64,000 bases of DNA from an uncultured Eubacteriales bacterium. GTDB lineage: Bacteria; Bacillota; Clostridia; Oscillospirales; CAG-272. Positions within the stretch are counted from its first letter, which is position 1. Each line of letters starts with the position of its first letter. The stretch is taken from assembly GCA_905205065.1 (NCBI GenBank), contig CAJLCI010000010.1, forward strand, positions 1 through 64,000, given 5' to 3'. The position numbers were made by a program, and so were the translations under genes. This document shows, piece after piece, positions 40,967-50,281 of this stretch. The notes under the pieces were generated by a model, which did no database searches, was not told where the DNA came from, and saw only the letters and a program-made list of their open reading frames with translations.

Positions 40967-41817
40967 GAAACTGTTTCAAATGTAACATTATACTTTTTGG
41001 AGTAGGATTCTGCAGATGAACCGCTTCCGGAGCATATGGTAAGATTACTTATCCCATAAAAAGCGCCGTCTTTAACAGCCGTTTCAGAAGGAACTATAAC
41101 CTTTTTTAATCCTGTGCAATATGCAAAAGCATAGTCCCCGATGGTTTTTATTCCCTTTGATATTACTACCTCCGTCAATGCAGTACAGCCGGAAAACATT
41201 CTTGAACTTATTTCAGGAAAGCCTTCATCGAAGGTTACACTTTTCAGTGAAGTACATCCGGAAAAAACATATTCACCGCTTCTTACTATGCTTCCCGGAA
41301 GAGTAATAATCTCAAGCGATGTACCGGAAAATGAATATCTGCCCAGATTTTCGAGGACACTCGGCAGTTCAACCGAACGAAGACCACTGTCCTTAAAAGC
41401 TGACGGACTTATACTGCGTACCCCCGGCATATCAATCGATTCAAGATTCTTACAGCGGCTGAAAGCGCTTGTGTCAATATTTACGATACTGGAAGAAAGA
41501 ACAACATATTTTACCGAGCTGTTTCCTTCAAAGGCGCTCTTTCCGATACTCATAACCCTTGTATTATCGTAAAGCTCCGGAACGGTAACGGTTTCGGATG
41601 TCCCCGAATATCCTGTTACCTCAACATAATCCTCATAAACAGCAAATACAAAATCTCCGGAATCCTCTGTACGCAAGAGTTCAGACTCAGGCAGCGGACT
41701 GGTAGTTATTACAGTTTCAGTTTCTTCCTCCTTTTCTGTACATCCCGGAATGACAATAGATACTGTCAAAGCAATCAAAAAAAATAAAGATACTTTACAA
41801 ATAATATTTTTTTTCAT
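40963..41817 (-). CDS. Leucine-rich-repeat (BspA-type) surface lipoprotein
   Basis: A 284-residue lipoprotein from ATG 41817 (GGGGTAGAG upstream); the longer frame to 41949 runs into the leader. The signal peptide ends in a lipobox, IVIPGC, with the lipidated Cys near residue 26. After an acidic linker (EKEEETETV) come about seven BspA/LRR_5-type repeats of ~23 residues with the pattern I-x-x-x-A-F-x-x-C-x-x-L-x-x-I-x-L-P (for example YVVLSSSIVNIDTSAFSRC and ITLPGSIVRSGEYVFSGC). Such proteins mediate contact with host or other cells in some species, but most are uncharacterised. A promoter at 42222-42250 gives it a leader of about 400 nt. Confidence 0.88.
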   Translation of the reverse strand: MKKNIICKVSLFFLIALTVSIVIPGCTEKEEETETVITTSPLPESELLRTEDSGDFVFAVYEDYVEVTGYSGTSETVTVPELYDNTRVMSIGKSAFEGNSSVKYVVLSSSIVNIDTSAFSRCKNLESIDMPGVRSISPSAFKDSGLRSVELPSVLENLGRYSFSGTSLEIITLPGSIVRSGEYVFSGCTSLKSVTFDEGFPEISSRMFSGCTALTEVVISKGIKTIGDYAFAYCTGLKKVIVPSETAVKDGAFYGISNLTICSGSGSSAESYSKKYNVTFETVS

Positions 41818-41839
41818 TTTCTCTACCCCATATATAAAT

Positions 41840-41912
41840 TTGAATAATAGCCGAAAGCCCGTCATGAAGCATTTTGCCGTCCAATTGCCATATGCCGAAA
41901 AACAGAATCGGT
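41840..41912 (+). repeat. Dispersed intergenic element (copy 5)
   Basis: TTGAATAATAG at 41840 and GAAAAACAGAATCGG from about 41897, 57 nt apart, with AAAGCCCGTCATGA in between, as in the copy at 32392. It lies in the leader of the leucine-rich-repeat lipoprotein gene, on the opposite strand. This is one of the weaker copies. Confidence 0.55.
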
Positions 41913-41995
41913 AAACAATATGAGATGTACAACGTACCCGGCCGTACATAAACGGCGTTCAAATGAAGTCAGGATACCTTATTTCAAAAAAATTC

Positions 41996-42031
41996 ACGGA
42001 ACAGGTATGGTTACGAACATGTCTGTTCCGT
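41996..42031. other. Hairpin in the lipoprotein leader region
   Basis: ACGGAACAG and CTGTTCCGT form a 9-bp stem. A second small stem (GCCGT / ACGGC) is at 41941-41956. No T run follows on either strand. The rest of the 41820-42600 gap holds copies 5 and 6 of the dispersed element and the two promoters; no gene is seen. Confidence 0.5.
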
Positions 42032-42221
42032 ATTAAATAGTAAATTCCTCTGCAGCATTAATCAGTACGGACATGCTGTTAAGCCTGTTCACAGATGCAG
42101 CCGAATGATTCCGCAGTCATTGGCTGCCTCCCATTCCGACCGGCAAAAAACTCATGCGTTATAAACGTTATAAACACAAACAATTTGAATATAAATTTCG
42201 AATATATATTTTTTCATTTTT

Positions 42222-42250
42222 ATTATACAGTAATATGCCCCACAAATCAA
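42222..42250 (-). promoter_or_regulatory. Promoter of the leucine-rich-repeat lipoprotein gene
   Basis: On the minus strand TTGATT (42250-42245), 17-nt spacer, TATAAT (42227-42222). Confidence 0.65.
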
Positions 42251-42309
42251 TGATAAACTGTTAATTTCTCATATGTTAAGTTTTTTTCAAAATTTTTAAC
42301 CGTATTGTA

Positions 42310-42337
42310 TTGAATTTTATTATTTTTTAGGTAAAAT
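42310..42337 (+). promoter_or_regulatory. Candidate promoter of the rbfA unit
   Basis: TTGAAT (42310-42315), 16-nt spacer, TAAAAT (42332-42337). The transcript would include element copy 6 in a leader of about 250 nt. Confidence 0.4.
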
Positions 42338-42396
42338 ATATAGAGAGAGTTTTTTATAGTTATCATATTGAAGCTTATAAAGCTATTTAACGCAAA

Positions 42397-42470
42397 TTCA
42401 TTAAGAGGTATAACTCTGTTATAAGTTATTCCGGCAGCGGATGGAGCCGCCGTTGTAAAAAGTAAGCAGA
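42397..42470 (+). repeat. Dispersed intergenic element (copy 6)
   Basis: TTCATTAAG at 42397 and GTAAAAAGTAAGCAGAA from 42455, 58 nt apart; the middle has ATTCCGGCAGCGGATGGAGCC with a stem CGGC-GCGG / CCGC-CG. It sits about 130 nt before rbfA in the same orientation. No array follows. Confidence 0.7.
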
Positions 42471-42601
42471 ATCCGTACCCACATGAGCCGAAAACGGCGG
42501 ATTCATTGATAGGCATATTTTTTTATTAAGCATATATTTTATTCTGATATACAAACAAAATATTATATGGATACTAAAGCGAAAGGTAAAAAAAATATAT
42601 A

Positions 42602-43006
42602 ATGGCAAATTACAGAAAAAACAGAATTAACGGAGAAATCACCCGTGAAATGGCATCTATAATACGCGACGTTAAGGATCCGAGAGTAAGCGAGGCAATG
42701 CTGTGTATCACCGGAGCGGACTGTTCGGCCGATCTTAAGCAATGCAAAATATACTACTCCTCCTTGCTTTCTTCGGAAAATGCGCAGGAAATAAAAAAGG
42801 GGCTTAAAAGCGCAAATGGATTCATACGCGGTCAGCTTGCAAAACGCCTGAATTTAAGAACAACTCCAGAACTTCACTATATTCTCGACACATCTGTTGA
42901 AAAAGGAGCTCATATTTCTTCTATTCTGCGTAAGATAGATGAAGAACTTGAAGCAAGAATGGCCGATGAAAAAAACGAAGAAAACGAAGAAAATGAAGAG
43001 GAATAA
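42602..43006 (+). CDS. rbfA: Ribosome-binding factor A
   Basis: A 134-residue factor for late 30S maturation that binds near the 5' end of 16S rRNA. The KH-like fold begins NYRKNRINGEITREMASIIRDVKDPRVSE and includes CKIYYSSLLSSENAQEIKKGLKSANGFIRGQLAKRLNLRTTPELHYILD, strong family signatures. The C-terminus ends in an acidic Asn/Glu tail of about 15 residues. It starts a run with the DHH phosphoesterase 6 nt downstream, a pairing found widely in Firmicutes where the two usually follow infB. Confidence 0.96.
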   Translation: MANYRKNRINGEITREMASIIRDVKDPRVSEAMLCITGADCSADLKQCKIYYSSLLSSENAQEIKKGLKSANGFIRGQLAKRLNLRTTPELHYILDTSVEKGAHISSILRKIDEELEARMADEKNEENEENEEE

Positions 43007-43012
43007 TAGGCA

Positions 43013-44041
43013 ATGCAAAACAATATAAAAGCCCTTACCGTTAGCGAAACGGCAGACATGCTGAAAAACAGCGACGATATCCTGCTTGTAACACACTCAA
43101 GACCGGACGGCGATACGTTAGGATCGGCTATCGCTCTCGAAACTGCTCTGCGAATGCTCGGTAAAAATTCATATACCGTATGCGACGATGATATTCCCGA
43201 AAGACTCAGCTTCATACTGAATTACCGAACAGAGAATTCCGAAAATGAAAAATCAAATTCTCTGAGACCCGAATGTCTTCCGGAAAATTTTTCTCCGAAA
43301 TTTATAGTTACAGTAGACGTAGCATCTCTTGAACTTATAGGAGACTTCGGGAAAAGAATCGAAGATCAAATAAATCTGAAAATTGATCACCATGCCTCAG
43401 GAAGTCCATTTGCGGATAACGAACTTATTTTTGATAAAGCGTCCGCCTGCGGTGAAATTGTGTTTGATCTGATTAAAGATCTCGGAATATCCGGAAATAA
43501 TATCGCATGCGCTCTGTACACGGCAATTTCCTCCGACTCCGGAAGCTTTAAATTCAGCTCGGTAACCCCTCAGACCCATCTGCGGGCGGCGGAGCTGCTT
43601 AGCTGCGGTATAGATCACAGTAAAATTACGGACATGCTGTATAACTACAAAACCAAAAGAGAGCTTGCAGCTTCCGGACTTGCTATCCGAAATATGCGTT
43701 ATTACTGCAATGATACTCTTGCGCTGACTACTGTTTCGTTGTCGGAAATGGAGGAGCTCGGTCTTGACAGAAATGATATCGACGGAATTAATAATATGCC
43801 CCTGAGTATAAGGGGAGTAAAGATCGGAATTGTAATAAAACAGGATATTGAACCGAAATCATATAAAATTTCGGTTCGCACAAACGATGAATATGCGGCA
43901 AACGAAATCTGCGCCTTTTTCGGCGGAGGCGGACATCTGCGCGCAGCCGGAGCGCGGGTACACGCAAACTGCGTTGAAAAGGCTGTGCAAAGAACACTCA
44001 GAGCTGTCAGCCGAAAAACAGATATGATAATCGAAGCTTAA
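43013..44041 (+). CDS. DHH/DHHA1 phosphoesterase, NrnA-type nanoRNase/pAp phosphatase
   Basis: A 342-residue enzyme. It degrades 2-5 nt RNAs or 3',5'-phosphoadenosine phosphate (and in some species c-di-AMP breakdown products). Motifs: THSRPDGDTLGSAIAL (motif I, residues 28-43), VTVDVASLE (motif II), KIDHHASG (the DHH motif, near 125) and a C-terminal DHHA1 domain with GGGGHLRAAGARVHAN. Two metals (usually Mn) are expected to be bound by the acids and histidines. Between rbfA and the SGNH lipoprotein; the order rbfA-nrnA-truB, here interrupted by one gene, is conserved in Firmicutes. Confidence 0.92.
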   Translation: MQNNIKALTVSETADMLKNSDDILLVTHSRPDGDTLGSAIALETALRMLGKNSYTVCDDDIPERLSFILNYRTENSENEKSNSLRPECLPENFSPKFIVTVDVASLELIGDFGKRIEDQINLKIDHHASGSPFADNELIFDKASACGEIVFDLIKDLGISGNNIACALYTAISSDSGSFKFSSVTPQTHLRAAELLSCGIDHSKITDMLYNYKTKRELAASGLAIRNMRYYCNDTLALTTVSLSEMEELGLDRNDIDGINNMPLSIRGVKIGIVIKQDIEPKSYKISVRTNDEYAANEICAFFGGGGHLRAAGARVHANCVEKAVQRTLRAVSRKTDMIIEA

Positions 44042-44085
44042 AAAATACCGTATGAATAAAAACACATGAAAGGAATAATCCGCGC

Positions 44086-45159
44086 ATGTTCAGATTAAAA
44101 AGCGGCATTAAAACAGCGGCACTTATCACGGCGTTTATTTTATCAACAGGAGCCATTGTTTCCTGCGGCGGTCAGGAAAATAACAACTCCTTGCCCGACA
44201 GCTCCAGTGATACTGCATCCGATAAGAAATTTGTAAACTCGGAAAAAATTAATGAGGTACTTCCCGGAATTGTATGCTGGGGCGACAGTCTCACCTCCGG
44301 CCCCGGAGGAAACGCTATGTCATATCCTACAGCTCTTCAGAATTATATCGACGATAGCATATCCGTTATGTGTCCGGAAGCAAAAGAACTCGGTATATCC
44401 ATTCCTGTAGTAAACATGGGAGTAGGCGGAGAAGACACAAATACTATTCTCGGAAGAAACGGAGCTGTTCCGTTTATCACATCATCTGCATTTACAATTC
44501 CGGCTGAAGAAAAATCTGTCGCTATTAAATTTGTATCTGAAAACGGAAATCAGGTCGCTCCTCTTATTCAGGGAAACGCCGGAATGGAGTTTGTTACAAT
44601 CGGGGGCGTTAAAGGAGTTATTTCGAGAAGCGGAAACGGATATGTTTTTACCAGAAGCGAGGCCGGAGACCCTGTACAAATATCTAAAGGCACGGAAATT
44701 ATAACCGCGGGTTCAGAACCGTACAGAGAATATATTGCAGTTATATTTATCGGTCAAAACGGAGGATTTACCGGCTATGACGAGCTTGTAGAACAGCAAA
44801 AAGCCATTATAAATCATCAGACAAAAAACAAAGACAAATACATAATCATCGGCCTTCATACAACAACTCCCTCGTGCCGTGAAGACCTTGAGGGACTGAT
44901 GCTTGAAGAATACGGAGATAAGTACATAAATCTACGGGAATATATGAGTACGGACGCTATGAAAAACGCGGATCTAACTCCTACCCAGTCCGACATAAGC
45001 GCTATGGAGTGCGGAAACGTCCCGCCGTCGCTTCTTTCGACAGACATGCTTCACTTTAACTCCGACGGTTATGAAATTATCGGAAAGCTCGTATATGACC
45101 GTATGGAGCAGCTCGGCTATTTTGACGTTCTGAAAGATCTTCTCACAGAGTCAGATTAA
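44086..45159 (+). CDS. SGNH/GDSL hydrolase lipoprotein
   Basis: A 357-residue exported protein. The signal peptide ends in AIVSC (lipid-linked Cys near residue 27) followed by a Ser/Asp-rich linker. The SGNH catalytic blocks are visible: VCWGDSLTSGPGG with the nucleophile Ser in block I, MGVGGEDTNT as block II, IFIGQNGGFTGYDE as block III with Asn, and STDMLHFNSDGY as block V with Asp and His. Deacetylation of wall polymers or host glycans is possible; the substrate is not predictable. An insertion of about 80 residues between blocks II and III (PAEEKSVAIKFVSENGNQ onward) is larger than in simple GDSL esterases. The gene interrupts the common nrnA-truB order. Confidence 0.85.
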   Translation: MFRLKSGIKTAALITAFILSTGAIVSCGGQENNNSLPDSSSDTASDKKFVNSEKINEVLPGIVCWGDSLTSGPGGNAMSYPTALQNYIDDSISVMCPEAKELGISIPVVNMGVGGEDTNTILGRNGAVPFITSSAFTIPAEEKSVAIKFVSENGNQVAPLIQGNAGMEFVTIGGVKGVISRSGNGYVFTRSEAGDPVQISKGTEIITAGSEPYREYIAVIFIGQNGGFTGYDELVEQQKAIINHQTKNKDKYIIIGLHTTTPSCREDLEGLMLEEYGDKYINLREYMSTDAMKNADLTPTQSDISAMECGNVPPSLLSTDMLHFNSDGYEIIGKLVYDRMEQLGYFDVLKDLLTESD

Positions 45160-45447
45160 ATATTGCAGTTTTCGTACAATACTTGAAAGCTGTAAAAGAT
45201 GTGAAGATAACAATAACTCAAATATTGTGCGATTCAACACGAACCGTATTACATACAGCTGTGCAGACTTCACAGACCGCAGTGATGATAAAGTGCGCGG
45301 ACTTTGCCAGCAATGTATACGTGAGCTGTAATATAAACCGAACAGGGCTGCAATACGTACTGCAGCGTGGGTTATAGTGTAAACTATGGTATCAGTCGAA
45401 TTAACTTTTAAAACTACTACCTCCTCTTCTATTTCAGGAAAGGCACG

Positions 45448-46410
45448 GTGATAAAGATACACAAGGAAAACAAATATAAAAATGACAGTCTGAGCGGCGT
45501 ACTTCCGATTTTTAAAGAATCGGGAATGACATCTCATGACGTAGTATCAAAGGTCCGAAGGCTTTATTGCACCAAACGGGTTGGTCATACAGGAACACTC
45601 GATCCGATGGCTACCGGTGTTCTGGTCGTTTTAATCGGACGCGCAGCAAAGGCAGCCGAGTACGTTGAAAAAGGAATAAAACAGTATAAGGCCATTCTCA
45701 GACTCGGAATCGTCACAGATACCGGAGATATTACCGGAAAGGTTCTGTCGGAATCAGACGTGCCGAAAAATATCGACATACAAAAAATAGAAAATGATTT
45801 TTCAGGAATAATAAAGCAAAAGCCTCCCATGTACAGCGCCATAAAAATCGGCGGCAGAAAAATGGTAGATCTCGCAAGACAAGGGATCACAGTTGACATT
45901 CCGGAAAGAGACGTTCATATTTACTCTCTTAAAATAGAAAAAACTAAAAAAAATGAAGAGTATTCTCTTGACGTTGTCTGTTCGTCCGGAACATATATAC
46001 GGACATTATGTACAGACATCGGAAACAGTCTCGGATGCGGAGGTACAATGTCAGCTCTTTGCCGCACTCAAAATTCAGGTTTTACCGAGAGTGACTGCCT
46101 GAAATTAGAAGAACTTGAGAAAATCCCGTTTGATGAACGAAAAAATTTACTCATCGATACAGAACAGTTGTTTTCATCAAATCCAAAAGTATATCTGAAT
46201 AGCTTTCTTGCCAAGCTCGCTATGGACGGAAACTGTATATATCAAAAAAAGGCAGGCTATAGCTTCTCTGAGAAGACCCGCGTCAGACTGTGCGATGACC
46301 GTGGCTTTTTTTCGCTGGGAGAGGTCATGGATTACAACGGCGAAAGCGTTATAAAACCTATCAAAAAATTCAGAATTGAAAACTGTCCGTATGATAAAAC
46401 TGACCGGTAA
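45448..46410 (+). CDS. truB: tRNA pseudouridine-55 synthase
   Basis: A 320-residue enzyme that makes pseudouridine 55 in the T-arm of tRNA. The catalytic Asp is in GHTGTLDPMATGVL near residue 51; GMTSHDVVSKVRRLY precedes it, and CSSGTYIRTLCTDIG near 178 is the second family motif. The last ~100 residues are a weakly conserved PUA-like or linker part. The start is a GTG at about 45448 preceded by CAGGAAAGG; the first ~12 residues (KIHKENKYKNDS) are not conserved. The 288-nt gap before it contains no gene that I can support. The addB gene starts 24 nt after it. Confidence 0.94.
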   Translation: MIKIHKENKYKNDSLSGVLPIFKESGMTSHDVVSKVRRLYCTKRVGHTGTLDPMATGVLVVLIGRAAKAAEYVEKGIKQYKAILRLGIVTDTGDITGKVLSESDVPKNIDIQKIENDFSGIIKQKPPMYSAIKIGGRKMVDLARQGITVDIPERDVHIYSLKIEKTKKNEEYSLDVVCSSGTYIRTLCTDIGNSLGCGGTMSALCRTQNSGFTESDCLKLEELEKIPFDERKNLLIDTEQLFSSNPKVYLNSFLAKLAMDGNCIYQKKAGYSFSEKTRVRLCDDRGFFSLGEVMDYNGESVIKPIKKFRIENCPYDKTDR

Positions 46411-46434
46411 ATACATAGAAAAAGGGTTGATATT

Positions 46435-49400
46435 ATGATTACCCAAATTATAGGCTCTGCGGGAAGCGGTAAAAGCAGTATGCTGTATTCCCTCGTTGCA
46501 GATTCTCTGAAAAAATCACGCACGGCTTTTCTGATCGTTCCCGAACAGTCCGCAGTTAATGCTGAACGGAGAATGGCGCAGCTCTGTGAAGAAAAAAATA
46601 TTCCGTCAATTTCTCTTGAAGTCGTAAGCTTCAGAAGGCTTGCAAATCGGGTATTCCGAAGCTGCGGAGGACTGTCTTACAGCTATATCGGACAAGGCGG
46701 AAAAAATGTCGTCATGTGGCGTACTCTTTGCGAAACCGCGCCTATGCTTCATTATTACAGTTCTATATCGCTTTCCGATATCAGCTCGCTTTACGCCATG
46801 ACGGAACAAATTGACGGACTGAAGCAGCACGGTATAACCGCATCTCAGCTTTTAGACGCGTCAGAGCTTCTCCGGGCGGAAGACAATACAAGACTTGCCG
46901 ACAAAATTTCAGATCTTTCAGTTATTCTTGCAGCTTATAATACGATCATGAAAAAGGACTACGACGATCCAAAGGAAGATATTATACGGCTCGCCGACTC
47001 TCTCGAATCTTTTAATTTTTTTCACGGAACAGATGTTTTTCTTGACTCATTTTACGGCTTTTCATCAGATGAATATAAGGTTTTAAAGTATATTACTGAA
47101 CAAGCAGACAATTTTACCGTTACACTGCAGGATTCGGAGGATAGTTCTCTCTTTAACGAATCAGTAAAAAACTCGCGAATGCGCCTTCTAAAGCTTTATC
47201 CTAAAGGCAAAGAAATTAAAAACATAAGCCTGAGCAATAATCTACGCCATAAGAGCAGCGCGCTTGCACAGCTTGAAAAGACATTTCGCGAAGGAGCCTC
47301 CGGTCAGAAAAAAAGTGAGAAAATATTCTATAAGTCAATATCCCATGAACCGGAGCCATACCGCTCTTCCGAGCCCCAGAACGGAATATTACCGCATACT
47401 ATGCAGGAGCAAGCGGAAAATACATACATATATAATAATTATGAAACCGAGAAAAATTCACTCCGTGAAGATATAAGAATTTATGAATGTCAGAACAAAT
47501 ACGAAGAATCCGAAGCGGCGGCATTAGAAATTCTAAAACATATCCGTTCCGGAGGTCATTTCCGCGACTGTTTCGTTATCGTCAGGAAAATGGACGCATG
47601 GAGAGGAATTACAGACGCGGTTTTTGAAAAACACGGTATACCGTGTTTTTCAAGTGCAAGAACAGACATACTGTTAAAGCCCGCTGCGAGACTTATAATC
47701 TCGGCCTTGGACACTGTAGGCGGCGGGTGGAAAACAAATGATGTAATAACGCTCATTAAAACAGGAATGACAGGGCTTACTCCCGAAGAATGCGATGTTA
47801 TGAGCGGATATATAGCCTCATGGAGAATTCACGGCAAACGATTTTACGACGAATACGAATGGAATATGAATCCGGACGGTTACACAGATAAGCTGACCGA
47901 AGACGGAGCCAGAATTCTTCAGATTTCCAACAAAGCCAGACATACAGTCTGCGATCCACTTCTTATGCTTTCGCTCGGGAAAGCAACTGTGCGTGAGTAT
48001 TGCGCCGCGATCTATCAATATATAACTCAGCTTGAAATATATGAAAAAACAGAGAAATCCGGTGACTCCGACGCAGTACAGATATGGAATTCAATTGTTG
48101 ACGCACTCGACTGCTTAACGGCAGTGGCCGGTGAAATGAAAACCGGCGCAGATATGATGTCTAAATTATTTCGCGCCTCTCTTACCGGAGTTACGGTTGG
48201 CAAAATTCCGACATGCACGGATGAAGTAACTATCGGGTCGGCCGATCTTATCCGTCCCGATAACTGCAAATGCGCAATTCTTCTCGGCTGCAGCGAAGGA
48301 GAATTTCCGGCAGCTGTAAGTGAAAGCGGCTTGTTTTCAGGGTCAGAAATAACAGAGCTTGAAGAAATTGGCATAGAGCTTATGCGCGGCATAGCCGAAC
48401 AAGCGTCGGACGAACAGCTCTATTTTTATACAGCCGCGTGTGCTCCGTCCGATAAATTAACTCTTACATATTCTGATATGTCAGATGACGGAAGACAGCA
48501 AAAGCCGTCAATAGGGCTGAAAAAAATTCTTGCTGCGTTCCCTGCACTGAAAACCGTAAAATTCCACAATATGCCCCTCGAAGAAAAGCTTCAGAACAGA
48601 CAGTCCGCTTTTGAATTTGCAGCATCAGATCCCGACTCCGGTTTATCTCAAAAAATATTCGCGCTTTTATCGGAGGACGGAAAATTCAAAAGGTGGATTT
48701 CCTGCGTCGGTTCTCCGCTCAGCTGTGAAACCGTCCGTATCGGAGAATATATTACCGACGCCCTGTTTTCGAACCGTATCTGTCTCAGCTCAACAAATAT
48801 AGAAGCGTATGCAAAGTGTGCTTTTGCATACTTCTGTAAATACGTGCTCGGACTGCGCGAGCCGTCAACATCAGAGTTCCGGGGTGCAGATACGGGAAAC
48901 TATATCCATGCAGTAATTGAAGCATTCTGTTCCGCTGTAAAAAACGGAAGCTTTGATATTAATTCTGCAAAAGAATCTGACTTTGACAGCTTTACAGAGA
49001 CAGAAAGTATTAAATACACAGAAAAGATTTTTTCCGGAAACAATATCGGCGCACGGCAAAAAGCGTTTTTCAGAAGAATGAAAAATACCGCTTCCTTGCT
49101 GATTAGTGATATTGCCGAGGAAATGAAAAACAGCAAATTCGTTCCGTGCTTTTTCGAGCTTCCTGTCTCTTACTCCGAAGACGCAGTGCCGCCATATAAA
49201 ATTATTCTTGAAGACGGAACTTCCGCAGAAATATTCGGACGAATAGACCGCGCCGACATTATGCAAAGAGGAGAAAATATATTTGTACGGATAACAGACT
49301 ACAAAACCGGCAGAACGTCAGACGTCAGGGACGCTCCGCATACCGGTATAGGACTGCAGCTGCTCCTTTATCTTCGCTCGCTGTGCCGTAATGACAAGCG

Positions 49401-49866
49401 TATATTAAAACTTATATCGAAGGCTTCCGGAATTAATGCATCGGATAATACCTCCATAATATCCGCAGGTGTTCTCTACATGTCGGTAAAAACTCCTGAA
49501 CTGACTCCTGATAAAATTCCAGAAACACCGGAGGAGATCTATTCCGAAGCAAAAAAATCCTTTGTACGCGATGGTATACTTCTTGACGACCCCGATGTAA
49601 TAGGTGCAATGGACGAAAGCCAAAGCGGGCATTTTATTCCGGTTAAATACAGGCGGGACGGTTCTCTCTCCGCAAAAGGAGTTTTATACAGTTCTGACGA
49701 ACTGAAAAGTTTATGTGAAGCTGCAAGCGAAAAAGCCGCGTCAGTCGCCTGCAAGATTAAACACGGAATATCAGATGCAATTCCGACAGAGCATACGCCG
49801 TATACATCATCTGTATGCGAATATTGTCCGATTAAAGAGATTTGTAAAAAGCCGGAATTCAGTTAA
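46435..49866 (+). CDS. addB: ATP-dependent helicase-nuclease subunit B
   Basis: A 1143-residue subunit of the AddAB enzyme, the Firmicutes counterpart of RecBCD, which resects double-strand ends up to a Chi site and helps load RecA. Features: Walker A GSAGSGKSSM at residues 7-16 (AddB keeps it but uses it for Chi response rather than translocation), the inactive helicase body, and a nuclease domain near 880-985 with IDRADIMQRG and ITDYKTGRTSD. The iron-sulphur cluster cysteines are visible: YAKCAFAYFC near 785 and CEYCPIKEIC at about 1128-1137. The addA gene is downstream, but separated by a 415-nt gap filled with repeats, unlike the tight addBA overlap in many species. Confidence 0.94.
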   Translation: MITQIIGSAGSGKSSMLYSLVADSLKKSRTAFLIVPEQSAVNAERRMAQLCEEKNIPSISLEVVSFRRLANRVFRSCGGLSYSYIGQGGKNVVMWRTLCETAPMLHYYSSISLSDISSLYAMTEQIDGLKQHGITASQLLDASELLRAEDNTRLADKISDLSVILAAYNTIMKKDYDDPKEDIIRLADSLESFNFFHGTDVFLDSFYGFSSDEYKVLKYITEQADNFTVTLQDSEDSSLFNESVKNSRMRLLKLYPKGKEIKNISLSNNLRHKSSALAQLEKTFREGASGQKKSEKIFYKSISHEPEPYRSSEPQNGILPHTMQEQAENTYIYNNYETEKNSLREDIRIYECQNKYEESEAAALEILKHIRSGGHFRDCFVIVRKMDAWRGITDAVFEKHGIPCFSSARTDILLKPAARLIISALDTVGGGWKTNDVITLIKTGMTGLTPEECDVMSGYIASWRIHGKRFYDEYEWNMNPDGYTDKLTEDGARILQISNKARHTVCDPLLMLSLGKATVREYCAAIYQYITQLEIYEKTEKSGDSDAVQIWNSIVDALDCLTAVAGEMKTGADMMSKLFRASLTGVTVGKIPTCTDEVTIGSADLIRPDNCKCAILLGCSEGEFPAAVSESGLFSGSEITELEEIGIELMRGIAEQASDEQLYFYTAACAPSDKLTLTYSDMSDDGRQQKPSIGLKKILAAFPALKTVKFHNMPLEEKLQNRQSAFEFAASDPDSGLSQKIFALLSEDGKFKRWISCVGSPLSCETVRIGEYITDALFSNRICLSSTNIEAYAKCAFAYFCKYVLGLREPSTSEFRGADTGNYIHAVIEAFCSAVKNGSFDINSAKESDFDSFTETESIKYTEKIFSGNNIGARQKAFFRRMKNTASLLISDIAEEMKNSKFVPCFFELPVSYSEDAVPPYKIILEDGTSAEIFGRIDRADIMQRGENIFVRITDYKTGRTSDVRDAPHTGIGLQLLLYLRSLCRNDKRILKLISKASGINASDNTSIISAGVLYMSVKTPELTPDKIPETPEEIYSEAKKSFVRDGILLDDPDVIGAMDESQSGHFIPVKYRRDGSLSAKGVLYSSDELKSLCEAASEKAASVACKIKHGISDAIPTEHTPYTSSVCEYCPIKEICKKPEFS

Positions 49867-49911
49867 TTCGATTATTTTGTTAATATAATCAAATTTATAT
49901 TCGGTCAATAA

Positions 49912-49992
49912 TTCAATACGCGGCAAAACGCCGGCATAAGGCATTCCAGCTGTGAATCAATTATACTACCGATGCAAAAAGTGATCGGAGTC
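49912..49992 (+). repeat. Dispersed intergenic element (copy 7)
   Basis: TTCAATACG at 49912 and GCAAAAAGTGATCGGAG from 49974, 62 nt apart (slightly longer than the other copies). GGCATAAGGCATTCCAGC fills the middle. It runs directly into TCTAACGTCTTACATAC, the string that also opens or closes other arrays. Confidence 0.65.
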
Positions 49993-49994
49993 TA

Positions 49995-50195
49995 ACGTCT
50001 TACATACTTTGGTATTTCGTTTAGTTATGCCTACTTTAATTATCTCTACTATAGTTATATCCACTTTAGTTGTTCTCCACTTTAGTTGTTTTCGATTTAG
50101 TTGTCTCCACTTTAGTTGTCTCCGATTTAGTTGCCTCCGATTTAGTTGCCTCCGATTTAGTTGCCTCCACCTTAGTTGTCTTCACTTTAGTTATA
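49995..50195 (+). repeat. Tandem array of a 15-bp unit, about twelve copies
   Basis: TTTAGTTGTCTCCAC, TTTAGTTGTCTCCGA and TTTAGTTGCCTCCGA repeat with a strict 15-bp period between addB and addA. A frame through it (50009-50236) encodes only a monotonous Cys/Phe/Ser repeat and lacks a ribosome binding site, so it is rejected as a gene. The array ends 85 nt before addA. Confidence 0.88.
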
Positions 50196-50281
50196 TTTTG
50201 TATGCTCTTTTGAGAATCAGTTCGCCCCAGCTCTGAAAGAATATAAATTTATATCCGTAACTATCAGAAAGGAAAACAAAA

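Noticed and set aside
41818..41949. N-terminal extension of the leucine-rich-repeat protein
   Set aside because: The extension would bury the lipoprotein signal peptide; ATG 41817 gives a proper signal and lipobox.
45183..45377. Open frame between the SGNH lipoprotein and truB
   Set aside because: No ribosome binding site, no recognisable domain and no codon pattern like its neighbours.
50009..50236. Open frame rich in FSCLR repeats before addA
   Set aside because: A translation of the 15-bp array; a 15-bp period always gives a monotonous frame, and there is no ribosome binding site.
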